Part shown: positions 16,723 to 24,850 of the stretch, piece by piece | Numbering within the stretch: the stretch's first letter is position 1 | How the letters are laid out: every line of letters begins with the position of its first letter | Source of the DNA: Chengkuizengella sp. SCS-71B | Lineage (GTDB): Bacteria; Bacillota; Bacilli; Paenibacillales; KCTC-33759 | DNA: 64,000 bases | Direction: 5' to 3' | Assembly: GCF_040100845.1 (NCBI RefSeq) | Contig: NZ_JAZHSH010000001.1 | Span: 2,960,501-3,024,500, forward strand | Notes under the pieces: model-generated | Database searches by the model: none | The model's input: the letters and a program-made list of their open reading frames with translations, nothing else | What the model was told of the DNA's origin: nothing | Translations under genes and position numbers: made by a program

Positions 16723-16856
16723 TATAATATGAAAGACCACAGATACGGGAATATCTGCGTTCAGTGTACAAAAGGTTTGCCTAAAGCAAGTCGACTCATA
16801 AAGAGTACTGTAAACCGCCTCCGTTCAGAGACAAGGGCGGTTTACTTCTTTTTATG
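16723..16856 (+). ncRNA. Candidate antisense RNA of a type I toxin-antitoxin relic
   Basis: TATAAT at 16723-16728 is followed by ~120 nt without a gene. It ends in a 10-bp GTAAACCGCC / GGCGGTTTAC hairpin with TTCTTTTT. On the other strand a toxin-like peptide remnant lies just beyond. This mirrors txpA/RatA, known from the B. subtilis skin element. The -35 is weak; the RNA is inferred. Confidence 0.45.
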
Positions 16857-16890
16857 GAAAGCTAAAGACTAACGTTGCGAATGATATCAT
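16852..16890 (-). pseudogene. TxpA/holin-like toxin remnant
   Basis: The 12-codon remnant reads MISFATLVFSFP. 'MISFATLV' is the hallmark of small hydrophobic Firmicute type I toxins. In-frame codons upstream reach a stop within nine codons without a start, so the usual 'MTxYEALxL' beginning is lost. The hairpin of the opposite-strand RNA lies where the toxin mRNA 3' end would be. Confidence 0.4.
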
Positions 16891-16956
16891 CTGTGAGGTT
16901 TTTATATTTTTTTGTTATAATTATGTTTATAATGCTTCTAAACTAGGAGGTCTGTG

Positions 16957-18498
16957 ATGGATCGAGTTTGTATATATCTTAGAAAATCACGTGCTGATCT
17001 TGATGCTGAAGCTCGTGGAGAAGGTGAAACGCTAGCTAAACATAAAAAAGCACTTCTACAACACGCTAAGTTAAATAAATTAAATATAGTCCAAATTCGT
17101 GAAGAAATCGTTTCTGGTGAGTCTCTTCTACACAGACCTGAAATGCAGGAGTTACTTAGAGAAGTGGAATCTAAAAAGTATAATGCTGTCCTTGTAATGG
17201 ATGTAGATCGACTTGGTCGTGGTAATATGCAAGAACAAGGATTGATTTTAGAAACTTTTAGATCATCAAATACAAAAATTATTACACCTAGAAAAGTATA
17301 TGATTTGAACGATGAATTTGATGAAGAGTACAGCGAATTTGAAGCATTCATGGCTCGAAAGGAATTAAAAATAATCACTAGACGTTTACAAGGTGGACGT
17401 GTTCGTTCAGTAGAAGAAGGAAATTATATAGGGACTCGCCCCCCATATGGATATCAAATTGAAAAGAAAGATAACGAGAGATATCTAATACCTCATCCCG
17501 AACAAGCACCAGTAGTTAAAATGATTTTTGAAATGTATACAAAAGATAACTTAGGATCTAACAAAATCGCAAATGAACTAAATCTAAAAGGATATAAAAC
17601 ATATACTAATGTTCAATGGAGAGGCTATGCAGTTCTAAATGTTTTAAAAAATGCAGTTTATGCAGGTCGAATTCAATGGAAAAAGAAAGAACAAAAGAAA
17701 TCAAATGAAGTTGGAAAGAGAAGAGACACCAGAACTAGACCAGTTGAAGAGTGGATAGATGTTGAAGGAAAACATGAACCTCTGATATCCATGGAAACAT
17801 ATCAAAGAGCACAAGAAATACTGAAAACAAAGTATCACGTACCATATCAATTAGAGAATGGTATCACTAATCCACTTGCTGGATTAATCAAATGTGATAT
17901 GTGTGGATCTTCCATGATCCTACGACCATACACAAATCAACTCCCACATTTAATGTGCTATAATCGCTTTTGTAAAAATAAAAGTAGCCGTTTTGCTTAT
18001 GTTGAAACTGGATTACTTAATGCATTAGAAGAATGGCTAGAATCTTTAAAAATTGAATTGGGTAACAATCCAGACAATTCACATTCTAATGACAAAATCA
18101 AGTTTATAGAAACATCTTTACAAAACATGCAACGAGAATTAATTGAAATTGAAAAGCAAAAAGAAAAATTACATGACCTTTTAGAAAGAGGAATATATGA
18201 TGAAGAAACTTTTATTAACCGTTCAAGAAATCTTTCTGAACGTTATGAAACAATTCAATCTTCAATAGTTAATTCTGAGCAGGATTTAAAAAATGAGTTG
18301 AAACGGAATAAAAATCAGTTAGAGATTATTCCTTCAGTAGAACAAGCGTTATGGTCTTACAAAGACACTGAAGACCCCAAAAAAAAGAACGCAACCATAA
18401 AATCAATATTAGATTACGCAATTTATCGAAAAGAAAAAACACAGAGAAATGATGACTTTGATTTGAAGATAAAACCTAGAATTAACCCTCACAGATAA
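16957..18498 (+). CDS. Large serine recombinase of sigK element 2
   Basis: 513 aa. ATG 16957 follows AGGAGGT by 6 nt. Catalytic domain '[11 protein letters not shown]' (Ser nucleophile ~res. 10), '[10 protein letters not shown]'. Recombinase domain ~160-280 ('GTRPPYGYQ', '[10 protein letters not shown]'). Zinc ribbon 'CDMCGSSM...CYNRFC', coiled coil ~370-460. It points toward the sigK junction and its stop is 15 nt from it. Expected role: excision of element 2 in the mother cell. Two TATAAT boxes lie upstream. Distinct from the element 1 recombinase. Confidence 0.92.
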   Translation: MDRVCIYLRKSRADLDAEARGEGETLAKHKKALLQHAKLNKLNIVQIREEIVSGESLLHRPEMQELLREVESKKYNAVLVMDVDRLGRGNMQEQGLILETFRSSNTKIITPRKVYDLNDEFDEEYSEFEAFMARKELKIITRRLQGGRVRSVEEGNYIGTRPPYGYQIEKKDNERYLIPHPEQAPVVKMIFEMYTKDNLGSNKIANELNLKGYKTYTNVQWRGYAVLNVLKNAVYAGRIQWKKKEQKKSNEVGKRRDTRTRPVEEWIDVEGKHEPLISMETYQRAQEILKTKYHVPYQLENGITNPLAGLIKCDMCGSSMILRPYTNQLPHLMCYNRFCKNKSSRFAYVETGLLNALEEWLESLKIELGNNPDNSHSNDKIKFIETSLQNMQRELIEIEKQKEKLHDLLERGIYDEETFINRSRNLSERYETIQSSIVNSEQDLKNELKRNKNQLEIIPSVEQALWSYKDTEDPKKKNATIKSILDYAIYRKEKTQRNDDFDLKIKPRINPHR

Positions 18499-18515
18499 CC
18501 TGTGGGGGTTAATTC
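18479..18515. other. Inverted repeat at the element 2 / sigK junction (candidate att half-site)
   Basis: GAATTAACCCTCACAG (18479-18494) and CTGTGGGGGTTAATTC (18500-18515) form a 16-bp inverted repeat with a 5-nt spacer and one G-U mismatch. It covers the recombinase stop codon and reaches exactly to the last sigK codon (GAA, 18515-18513). No T tract follows, so a recombinase-binding site is more likely than a terminator. Confidence 0.6.
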
Positions 18516-18659
18516 ATTACCTTCTTTGTCCGTTCCAATTGGATCTTGGAGAGAAACATCCTTTCTTGTTTTCTTTAAAGAACGAAGATGCATTAGAATT
18601 TCGATTCTAATGTCAATAGAGGAGTTTGTCAACTTCTCTATTTTTTTAAAAGGAATCAT
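18489..18659 (-). pseudogene. sigK: Middle fragment of sigK (codons ~113-142)
   Basis: Minus-strand bases 18602-18513 read [11 protein letters not shown], then [19 protein letters not shown]. This is the SigK segment that should follow '...ARCIENE' of the N-terminal fragment. The surrounding open frame runs from ATG 18659 to TGA 18489, but the outer codons are not SigK. Left of 18513 the sequence becomes element 2; right of 18602 it becomes element 1. It is an exon-like piece of ~30 codons, made functional only after DNA excision. Confidence 0.92.
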
Positions 18660-19035
18660 GAACGTACTGAATTGGTGTACTTATTAATTATTCTATTCGT
18701 ATATCTTAACGCTTGTTCGGAAGGTTCTTCTCGAGCGTAACAGTTACCATTAAATCCCCCAATTTTATTACATTCTTCATTGTTGTGTTGTTTTACTTCA
18801 CATACCACATAAATCAATTTCATTCAATTCTTTCGTTCTTTATGATCTTCGATATATTTACGATCTATTCCAATCGATTGTTCCATCTAAGCAGAGTAAA
18901 CATTTGTCAGTAAGGTGGCAAGATTACGCAAAAAAAATCGTAAATCGTTAGACAAACGCTTTCTTGTTTTTGGATAAAAATCCATATATAGAACTTCCGT
19001 TATGGAGCTCTTTTTATTTCCACTGACTCAAATAA
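18660..19035. other. Element 1 left end: non-coding, with degenerate terminator repeat
   Basis: No gene is visible. A terminator-like repeat (18905-18964) belongs to the convergent lipoprotein gene and is repeated at 24233-24298. Confidence 0.4.
18905..18964 (-). repeat. Copy A of a terminator-containing repeat in element 1
   Basis: 'CAGTAAGGTGG.AAGA.TTACGCA' followed by an A-run and a hairpin with GTCTAACGAT. It is closely similar to 24233-24298, and the hairpin part alone recurs at 19865-19891. It serves as terminator for the gene ending at 19036. Confidence 0.55.
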
Positions 19036-19542
19036 TTAGAAATCTTTTTTTTCATATTGGAGAGGCTTTATTTCATTAATAAAATAATTAGCTATAATGT
19101 GTTCAGCATCTATATGAAAAAGCTGGACTTCAATTGATTTTTTATCTTTTATAATAGAATAAAACTCATCGTAGTTAGTTTTATCTAGTTCTACCGATAT
19201 ACTATCACCGCAAATTAAAGGTTCACCAGCCTCTAATGTGTAAGGTTCTAAACCAACATCTTGTTGGATATTAGATTCTTCACGTTCCAAAATATTTGAA
19301 AGTCGATCATCATGGAATATATATTTCATATAAAATGGACCTAAAGCTTCATTCGTATTATTTTTAATTTTACAAGCAATGGAGAATAAGTATTCAGTCT
19401 CAAGATCACTAATCATGATATACATTCTATCCTCTACAAACTCAACTGCTTGCTTTTGATTATTTGATTGTGTTGCACCACATCCAGTTAACCCAATTAA
19501 TATAGATATAAATAACAATATAGATAGTCTAGTATTCTTCAT
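19036..19542 (-). CDS. Lipoprotein, 168 aa
   Basis: Signal peptide with lipobox LTGC (residues 18-21; MKNTRLSILLFISILIGLTGC), so membrane-anchored outside the cell. The mature part is acidic with a probable Ig-like beta fold ('EYLFSIACKIKNNTNEALGP'). AAGGAG precedes the ATG. No named family. Cargo of element 1. Confidence 0.7.
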   Translation of the reverse strand: MKNTRLSILLFISILIGLTGCGATQSNNQKQAVEFVEDRMYIMISDLETEYLFSIACKIKNNTNEALGPFYMKYIFHDDRLSNILEREESNIQQDVGLEPYTLEAGEPLICGDSISVELDKTNYDEFYSIIKDKKSIEVQLFHIDAEHIIANYFINEIKPLQYEKKDF

Positions 19543-19796
19543 GGTTACTCCTTAACACATTATATTTTATTTGAACGTGAGACTACAATCTTAACATCAT
19601 TTATAATAACAATATTCAAAGTTTATCTTCGTTTTAGTTTAATATTTCTATCCTTTAAATTATGATTTTTAATTTCTATTGTTGTTAATTCTGCATAAGG
19701 ACGTGGATAGTGGTTTCTTATAACCATATTTTATTTTGCATAACTTCCCAATTTTCTGTCAAAAAAATAATAAAAAATAACATAATTATGCGTATA

Positions 19797-19842
19797 TACT
19801 TAAAAAAAGTTTCACAAAGGATTCCTTTATGAAACTTTTTTG
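19797..19842. terminator. Bidirectional orphan terminator
   Basis: AAAAAAGTTTCA...AAAGGA / CCTTT...TGAAACTTTTTT, with T tracts on both strands. No gene adjoins it, suggesting a lost gene or a small RNA. Confidence 0.6.
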
Positions 19843-19964
19843 ATTATATCACAATATAACATACAAGCGTTTATCGTTAGACCAACGCTTTCGCTCTTCA
19901 AAATGTTTGTTTATGGGCTAACCACTGACTATCATAGTTGGTGGATTTTTTTATTTTAAAATAA

Positions 19965-19993
19965 TTTACCAAATTTTTTTTTTAAAGTATAAT
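19965..19993 (+). promoter_or_regulatory. SigA-type promoter of gene 20023-20475
   Basis: TTTACC (19965-19970), 17-nt spacer and TATAAT (19988-19993), 30 nt before the start codon. An upstream plus-strand hairpin with a T tract (about 19921-19950) insulates it. Confidence 0.55.
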
Positions 19994-20022
19994 TAAGGAA
20001 GTGGTTTGAGAGGGGCTGTATA

Positions 20023-20475
20023 ATGAGAAAAATAATTTTCACCTTTGTATTTGCCATAATAATCATCTCATCAGTAAGTTGTACTAACAATTTTGACCCA
20101 GATAATGAAACTTTATTTTTTAAATCAATAGGATGGTCAGAAACAGATACAAAAAAAATATTTGCGTTAGTTCTTTATCCAAATCAAGAATTGGGTGTAA
20201 AAGATATACCTGGAATTAGTTCAATAACTCCATATAATGATTATAACCGTATTAATGAAGAACTTTATGAATTTAAGACGGTTTTGAGTAACAATAATAG
20301 AACATCCTCATTCTTTTTATCTGCCGATGATATTGGTCTACCTTCAAAAATAAATATTGAGGATACTTATACTTTTGTTTTTATAACCGACAAACAAGAA
20401 GAAATTAATATTAATAAATACAAATTAACATTTAATCAAGAGTTTGACGGAATTTCAGAAATTACATTAGAGTAA
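20023..20475 (+). CDS. Lipoprotein, 150 aa
   Basis: Lipobox SSVSC after MRKIIFTFVFAIIII. The mature region is acidic and beta-rich ('FKSIGWSETDTKKIFALVLYP'). Unknown family. It is convergent with the secreted protein 20530-21849 and shares its terminator. Confidence 0.65.
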   Translation: MRKIIFTFVFAIIIISSVSCTNNFDPDNETLFFKSIGWSETDTKKIFALVLYPNQELGVKDIPGISSITPYNDYNRINEELYEFKTVLSNNNRTSSFFLSADDIGLPSKINIEDTYTFVFITDKQEEININKYKLTFNQEFDGISEITLE

Positions 20476-20487
20476 GTTAATATTAAA

Positions 20488-20527
20488 ATAGAGAGAGCCT
20501 ATTTGATGAAAGGCTCTCTCTATTTTT
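20488..20527. terminator. Bidirectional terminator between convergent genes
   Basis: AATAGAGAGAGCC / GGCTCTCTCTATT perfect 13-bp stem with a ~12-nt loop and T6, serving both 20023-20475 and 20530-21849. Confidence 0.9.
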
Positions 20528-20529
20528 TA

Positions 20530-21849
20530 TTATCTTGCTGTTAAGTTATTTTTAGAACCAAAGTTATATATTTTGTATTCATCATAAGCATCTCCAAATG
20601 TATATTCCCATTTATTAGAGTTTGATGAACTAGAAGTAACTGAGAGTGAAACAGAATATCCATAAGCACTTACTCCTGCTTGGTTAGTAAATGTATTACT
20701 TCTTGTTTGTTCTTCAGTGTAAGATGTATGTGAATCATATGTTGGACCCGAAACACTATCAAAATCTCTTCCATTTGCATAGATGTAATTACCGTAATGT
20801 GCTCCTCCTATATGCTCATAAACACCGACACGAGTATATTCTTCTGGTCCGCCATTGTTTCCAGATATTTTTCCATAAACTTTTTTAGAAAATTTATACT
20901 CTGTTTCTAATGCTCGACCTGGAGAAGATTTAGTTGAACCAGTCTTCGGTCCCCAACCTGTTGTGCCTTTCAAACTTTTAGATACACTTCCAGAAACCTC
21001 TACTCCTAAACCACTAGCAGCAAATTTTGTTTGAAAACTTACACCAGATGCACTACTGAATGTAAACTTAGCAGTAACTCCTTTTATAAAATGTAACTCT
21101 GCTATTCTAATATCATCATTGTAATATGTCGTACTTTTGACTCTGTAGACATCACCCACACCACAAATAATGCATAAAGCAGAAACCACATCTCCTTTTT
21201 TAGACTTTTTAAGTTGAGTAGTTTCATTCTTATTTTTAAATAAGTTAAAATCTAATTCTCCAAGTAAACTTCCTTCTTTATTATATTCAAGCATATGGGT
21301 TACTTGATCAGGATGAATCTCATTCTTTTTGTTTATGTAAAATTGAGTAAATTCATAAAATCCAGTGTAGTCACTAGTACTTAAAATTATTGTGTAATCA
21401 ACACTGTAAAAAGGTTCGTTTTTATTTGCCTCTTTTAATTCTTTAGAAGGTTTTAATTTAATTCCATTTAAATCTTTTAAACTCTCTACTGTTTTAACAA
21501 GGACTTGTTTATCCGTTTGAGAGTCAAATATCTGCAATTGAATGAGACTATTATCTTCAATTAATTTATTCTCAACCTCAGAAATGTTGATTAAATTATC
21601 ATTTTTAGAAGCTGATTCTTCTTTTATGCTTTTATTCTTTTTTACTTTAAATTTGAGATTTTTCTCACCTTTTTCTAGCTCTCGAATAATCTCATCTTTT
21701 TCTTCCTTACTAATTTCAATTTTTTTGCTAGTAACTTTAACTTCATCTTCTTGACTAGCATTAATATCACTTGAAATACTAATGCCAACAACACCAAAAA
21801 TAAATGTAAAAACAAGTATTAAAACTGATGCCTTTCTTAAAATCGTCAT
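20530..21849 (-). CDS. Large secreted protein of unknown family, 439 aa
   Basis: Signal peptide 1-~32 (MTILRKASVLILVFTFIFGV). A Lys/Glu-rich helical region (~35-100) follows, then a mixed region with a lone 'CIICG' motif (~res. 225). The C-terminal ~200 residues are Gly/Ser/Thr/Tyr-rich and beta-like ('GVTAKFTFSSASGVSFQTKF', 'HYGNYIYANGRDF'). That composition would suit a secreted toxin or adhesin, but no motif proves it. Largest cargo gene of element 1. Confidence 0.7.
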   Translation of the reverse strand: MTILRKASVLILVFTFIFGVVGISISSDINASQEDEVKVTSKKIEISKEEKDEIIRELEKGEKNLKFKVKKNKSIKEESASKNDNLINISEVENKLIEDNSLIQLQIFDSQTDKQVLVKTVESLKDLNGIKLKPSKELKEANKNEPFYSVDYTIILSTSDYTGFYEFTQFYINKKNEIHPDQVTHMLEYNKEGSLLGELDFNLFKNKNETTQLKKSKKGDVVSALCIICGVGDVYRVKSTTYYNDDIRIAELHFIKGVTAKFTFSSASGVSFQTKFAASGLGVEVSGSVSKSLKGTTGWGPKTGSTKSSPGRALETEYKFSKKVYGKISGNNGGPEEYTRVGVYEHIGGAHYGNYIYANGRDFDSVSGPTYDSHTSYTEEQTRSNTFTNQAGVSAYGYSVSLSVTSSSSNSNKWEYTFGDAYDEYKIYNFGSKNNLTAR

Positions 21850-22213
21850 AAATTTAAATTCCTCCTATTATTGCTAGATTTTCTTTAACATAAATAAATA
21901 AAAACTAAATCTTTTATACCTCCTCCACTAAAGTAAAATTTTAGATACATATACCAAATGCTCTGAAATTTTTTTGTTTGTTAATTTAATTGTGTTTCAT
22001 AATTCAACGTTTAGTTTTTTGATTATTTTGTATAAGTATCTGTACAGATAAATAATAGTATAATTTGCATATTTTATTTATTATTAAAATAATTTAACAA
22101 ATAAGTTATATAATTTCTTTTTTCTATTAATTATAATTTTATTGATAATTATCTACTTGGAACGTTTACTAGCAAATACTGAAAAAGTCATCTTTATTTT
22201 TCAGCTTTATATA
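21850..22213. other. Intergenic region between divergent genes, no gene seen
   Basis: About 360 nt, very AT-rich. It should hold the promoter of the secreted protein gene (minus) and the upstream region of the RRNPP gene (plus). I see no open frame with a start site. Confidence 0.4.
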
Positions 22214-22241
22214 TTGCACAAAAAGTTTAAACAGGTATAAT
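22214..22241 (+). promoter_or_regulatory. SigA-type promoter of the element 1 RRNPP gene
   Basis: TTGCAC (22214-22219), 16-nt spacer and TATAAT (22236-22241). The spacer holds the palindrome GTTTAAAC, a possible operator. It is ~100 nt upstream of the start codon. Confidence 0.6.
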
Positions 22242-22338
22242 AAAAATATGAAATCATTGGAAAATATTGATTATTATTGAAAAATAAACCTCATAATTAG
22301 TTGTCAATTAAATATGTCAGAAAGGGTGTATAAAAGTG

Positions 22339-23622
22339 ATGGTTACCGGCACGAAGTATTCATCTTTGGGGGAACTCATTCGACATCATCGGAAACAAGC
22401 AGAAATGACATTAGTACAATTAGAGGAATTAACCAACGTAGATAAAGCGAGCATATCTAGAATCGAATCGGGACAAATTAGACGCCCATCCTTGGACACA
22501 ATTCAGAAAATTAACTCTATATTAAACATTCCATATGAAGAATTAATTGAACAATATATAAAGGTAGAAGATAGAGCAGATATATTATTCAATGTTCTTC
22601 ATGAGTTAGTAGAAGGAAAGAACCTTTATATTATTACCAAAGTTGCTATGAAAGCACTTCAATATCCTGTAGAGGACAGCTTGGACTTGGTAGAGAAGCT
22701 TTATGATATAATAGAAAACATTGAGGAACCTTCTATCAGGGTAGCCCTCTATCAAGCGATTATTGTATACTCTCGTGCACATGGTATCATGCCTTATCTT
22801 GCCAAAGGTATGTTGCAAGCTTATCTTATTGAACGTGATGATTTCTCTAAACTTCGATCTACATATGAATCAGGGAAAGGTATTTTGCTTTATGAAGAAT
22901 TTCTGACAAGTGAAGAACAAGGGGTGATGTATTATAAATTGTCCGTTCATGCTTACAACTTGTGTTTATTTGAAGAGAGCATAGAGTTTGGTAAAAAGGC
23001 ACTGGATGCAAAGATTCGTGATAGAATGCGGGTAAGCACTTTAATTACTTTATCCAATAGTTACTATAATTTAGGTGATTATAAACAGACAAAAGAGTAT
23101 TTTTCTCAATATAAGGAGTTCTCATTTCCAGAAGTGGAGGGTAGATCAAAGTTAACCGAAGCAAACTTACACTCATTGCTTGGGGAATATCAGTTAGCTA
23201 TTTCAATATTACAAGAAAACTTATCACAATATGGAGATGACTCATTACTGCATGCAGTGAACCAATTAATTAAACTATATTTACAAATGCATAAATTATT
23301 GGATGTAAAAGAACTTCTAAAATTAGAAGAGAGACTTTTATCCATCCCATGTGTCACTCCGTTTAAAAAGGCTGAATTAGCCCTCTATTATAAACTAAAA
23401 GGAGACTATTATGTCTTATTAAAAAGAGTACGAGAAGGGGCAAAATGTTATTTGGAGGCGGCAACACGATACGCTAAGGTTGACCTTATCTCCAAAGAAA
23501 GTGAATGCTTACGACAAATTATGAATATACATAAGGATAATAAAGAAGATATAGATTTTTCAATTTTTGGGAATCTAGAAAATTATTATGATGATAAAGT
23601 TAAGAAAGGAGATTATTTATGA
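22339..23622 (+). CDS. RRNPP-type regulator (HTH + TPR), element 1
   Basis: 427 aa from ATG 22339. HTH at ~8-65 ('LGELIRHHRKQAEMTLVQLEELTNVDKASISRIESGQIRRP'), then TPR-like helices to the end ('RDDFSKLRSTYESGK', 'LYYKLKGDYYVLLKRV'). Full-length paralogue of 14308-15579. Its stop overlaps the start of the peptide gene (ATGA), so receptor and signal are translationally coupled. It should bind the re-imported peptide with its TPR domain and then change DNA binding. Confidence 0.88.
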   Translation: MVTGTKYSSLGELIRHHRKQAEMTLVQLEELTNVDKASISRIESGQIRRPSLDTIQKINSILNIPYEELIEQYIKVEDRADILFNVLHELVEGKNLYIITKVAMKALQYPVEDSLDLVEKLYDIIENIEEPSIRVALYQAIIVYSRAHGIMPYLAKGMLQAYLIERDDFSKLRSTYESGKGILLYEEFLTSEEQGVMYYKLSVHAYNLCLFEESIEFGKKALDAKIRDRMRVSTLITLSNSYYNLGDYKQTKEYFSQYKEFSFPEVEGRSKLTEANLHSLLGEYQLAISILQENLSQYGDDSLLHAVNQLIKLYLQMHKLLDVKELLKLEERLLSIPCVTPFKKAELALYYKLKGDYYVLLKRVREGAKCYLEAATRYAKVDLISKESECLRQIMNIHKDNKEDIDFSIFGNLENYYDDKVKKGDYL

Positions 23623-23726
23623 ACATAAAAAAATTAAAACTCTTAAAGATTTTAATTGGTGTAACACTATTAGCTTTAGAGCCAGGAACTGTAGGTATAT
23701 TATTTGACCCCGAACCAGATTGGTAG
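23619..23726 (+). CDS. Pro-peptide of RRNPP quorum-sensing pair (element 1), 35 aa
   Basis: AAGGAG lies 7 nt before ATG 23619, inside the regulator's last codons. N-terminus MNIKKLKLLK is basic, then hydrophobic (ILIGVTLLAL), and the tail ends ILFDPEPDW. Same length and plan as 14196-14303, but a different acidic C-terminus, as expected for non-cross-talking alleles. Missed by usual length cut-offs. Confidence 0.75.
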   Translation: MNIKKLKLLKILIGVTLLALEPGTVGILFDPEPDW

Positions 23727-23946
23727 AAACAAAAACTAAAAGTAGTACAAAAAATAAAATGATTTAACAACCTGATTTGTAAAAGATACATAGTTAAAAA
23801 AACGACAAAATTATTTGCCGCAATGACATTTAAACAAGTGCCAAAGGAAATAAGTATGTATAAATAAAAAAATACCTTCCCCGAAGGGAGGATAAATTGA
23901 GGTATTACCAATTACTGTAAACGAAATGGTTCCTTTCAAAAGAACC

Positions 23947-24113
23947 TCAATCCAATCCGATAGGCGCAAAACCATGCTTCTCTTTTCCTGCCGTCATTTG
24001 ATAGTTAGATTTCCAGTTTGAAGTAGGAGGCGGCTTATAATAGCTAACTTACATCCAATCATCATTCGATGAATCCGAATCACCTGCGTAAATTGTAGTA
24101 CTACAACGAAACC
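23947..24113 (-). pseudogene. Decayed C-terminal fragment of an unknown protein
   Basis: A minus-strand frame reads 'AGDSDSSNDDWM', a stop, then VSYYKPPPTSNWKSNYQM, TAGKEKHGFAPIGLD and a stop. Protein-like composition, an internal stop and no start suggest a remnant. The rest of 23727-24259 shows nothing coding. Confidence 0.35.
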
Positions 24114-24232
24114 ACCACTATTAATTTTTTTTCAAGTTTAGTTACCCCATCACGTTCAAAGATCGTTGTAGCACGACGAACTTTATAAATACAATGATAG
24201 CGATATATACCCGTCATGTAATCATATAGTTT

Positions 24233-24298
24233 TGACAGTAAGGTGGGAAGAATTACGCACAAAAAAAAGCGTCGATCGATAGACCAACACTCCCGCTT
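24233..24298 (-). repeat. Copy B of the terminator repeat; terminator of gene 24347-24850
   Basis: Same 'CAGTAAGGTGG' to A-run block as copy A. The minus-strand hairpin GTGTTGGTC / GATCGACGC (loop TATC) is followed by T8 and terminates the gene ending at 24347. Confidence 0.7.
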
Positions 24299-24346
24299 TA
24301 GGAACTTTAATAAAACTATGAATTTAATTAGAAAAAGAGGGGGAGA

Positions 24347-24850
24347 TTACTCAACTCTAAGGCTAGTCCCTAACACTTCTTCTGTTTCAGCATCGTAAAT
24401 ATTAATTACTTTTACATTTTTGAGAGTGCCAAGCTTAGGCGAATCATATTCTTTAAATTTAGAAACTACTAGATAAATTTGCCTTTCTGGATCTACGTAA
24501 TTCATTGTATCAGTAATTTCTGGAGCATATTTTTTTATGTTCTTATATAGAATTTTTTCCTTTACTTTGTTATCAACATCTTTACGATTATGTGGATTAT
24601 CTTTATTGGATTCCAAAAATTTTTCTGCACTTTTAAAATCTTTATCTTTATTATTTTTGTACTTTATTTTATCTGCTCTACTTGCTTTTTCCTTCACTTC
24701 TTTTTCCTTTTTTTGTATTTTTTCGTAGATCCCTAATTCTTCTTTTTTATTTTCTGCTAAAACTAGTATGTCACTATTTGAAGTGTAAAATAAAGCAGTA
24801 GATACTAGACCAACAGTAACTACACCAGTTATTAATATTCTGCTTTTCAT
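24347..24850 (-). CDS. Secreted or membrane-anchored Lys-rich protein, 167 aa
   Basis: N-terminal signal/anchor (MKSRILITGVVTVGLVSTAL). Very Lys/Glu-rich helical stretch ~35-95, then a small beta domain ('DPERQIYLVVSKFKEYDSPK', 'VKVINIYDAETEEVLGT'). No family recognised. Element 1 cargo. Confidence 0.6.
   Translation of the reverse strand: MKSRILITGVVTVGLVSTALFYTSNSDILVLAENKKEELGIYEKIQKKEKEVKEKASRADKIKYKNNKDKDFKSAEKFLESNKDNPHNRKDVDNKVKEKILYKNIKKYAPEITDTMNYVDPERQIYLVVSKFKEYDSPKLGTLKNVKVINIYDAETEEVLGTSLRVE

Larger units (their letters stand above)
1..18512. mobile_element. sigK-intervening element 2 (phage-derived, left end outside window)
   Basis: Right junction is at 18512/18513, inside SigK codons for G-N-E-(I). 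The C-terminal ~95 SigK codons are not found in the window, so the element is longer than 18.5 kb. It carries a phage early region whose order (DnaD-like, DnaC-like, XtrA-like, ArpU-like) recalls B. subtilis skin. A serine recombinase lies at the junction. Confidence 0.8.

Noticed and set aside
16687-16872. Plus-strand frame of 61 codons over the antisense RNA region
   Set aside because: It runs through a terminator hairpin and has no Shine-Dalgarno box; the RNA reading explains the region better.
18502-18687. Plus-strand open frame of 61 codons
   Set aside because: It is the shadow of the sigK middle fragment on the minus strand, which matches SigK residue by residue.
23600-23911. Minus-strand frame of 103 codons opposite the peptide gene
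   Set aside because: It overlaps the end of the regulator and the whole peptide gene, which have proper translation signals.
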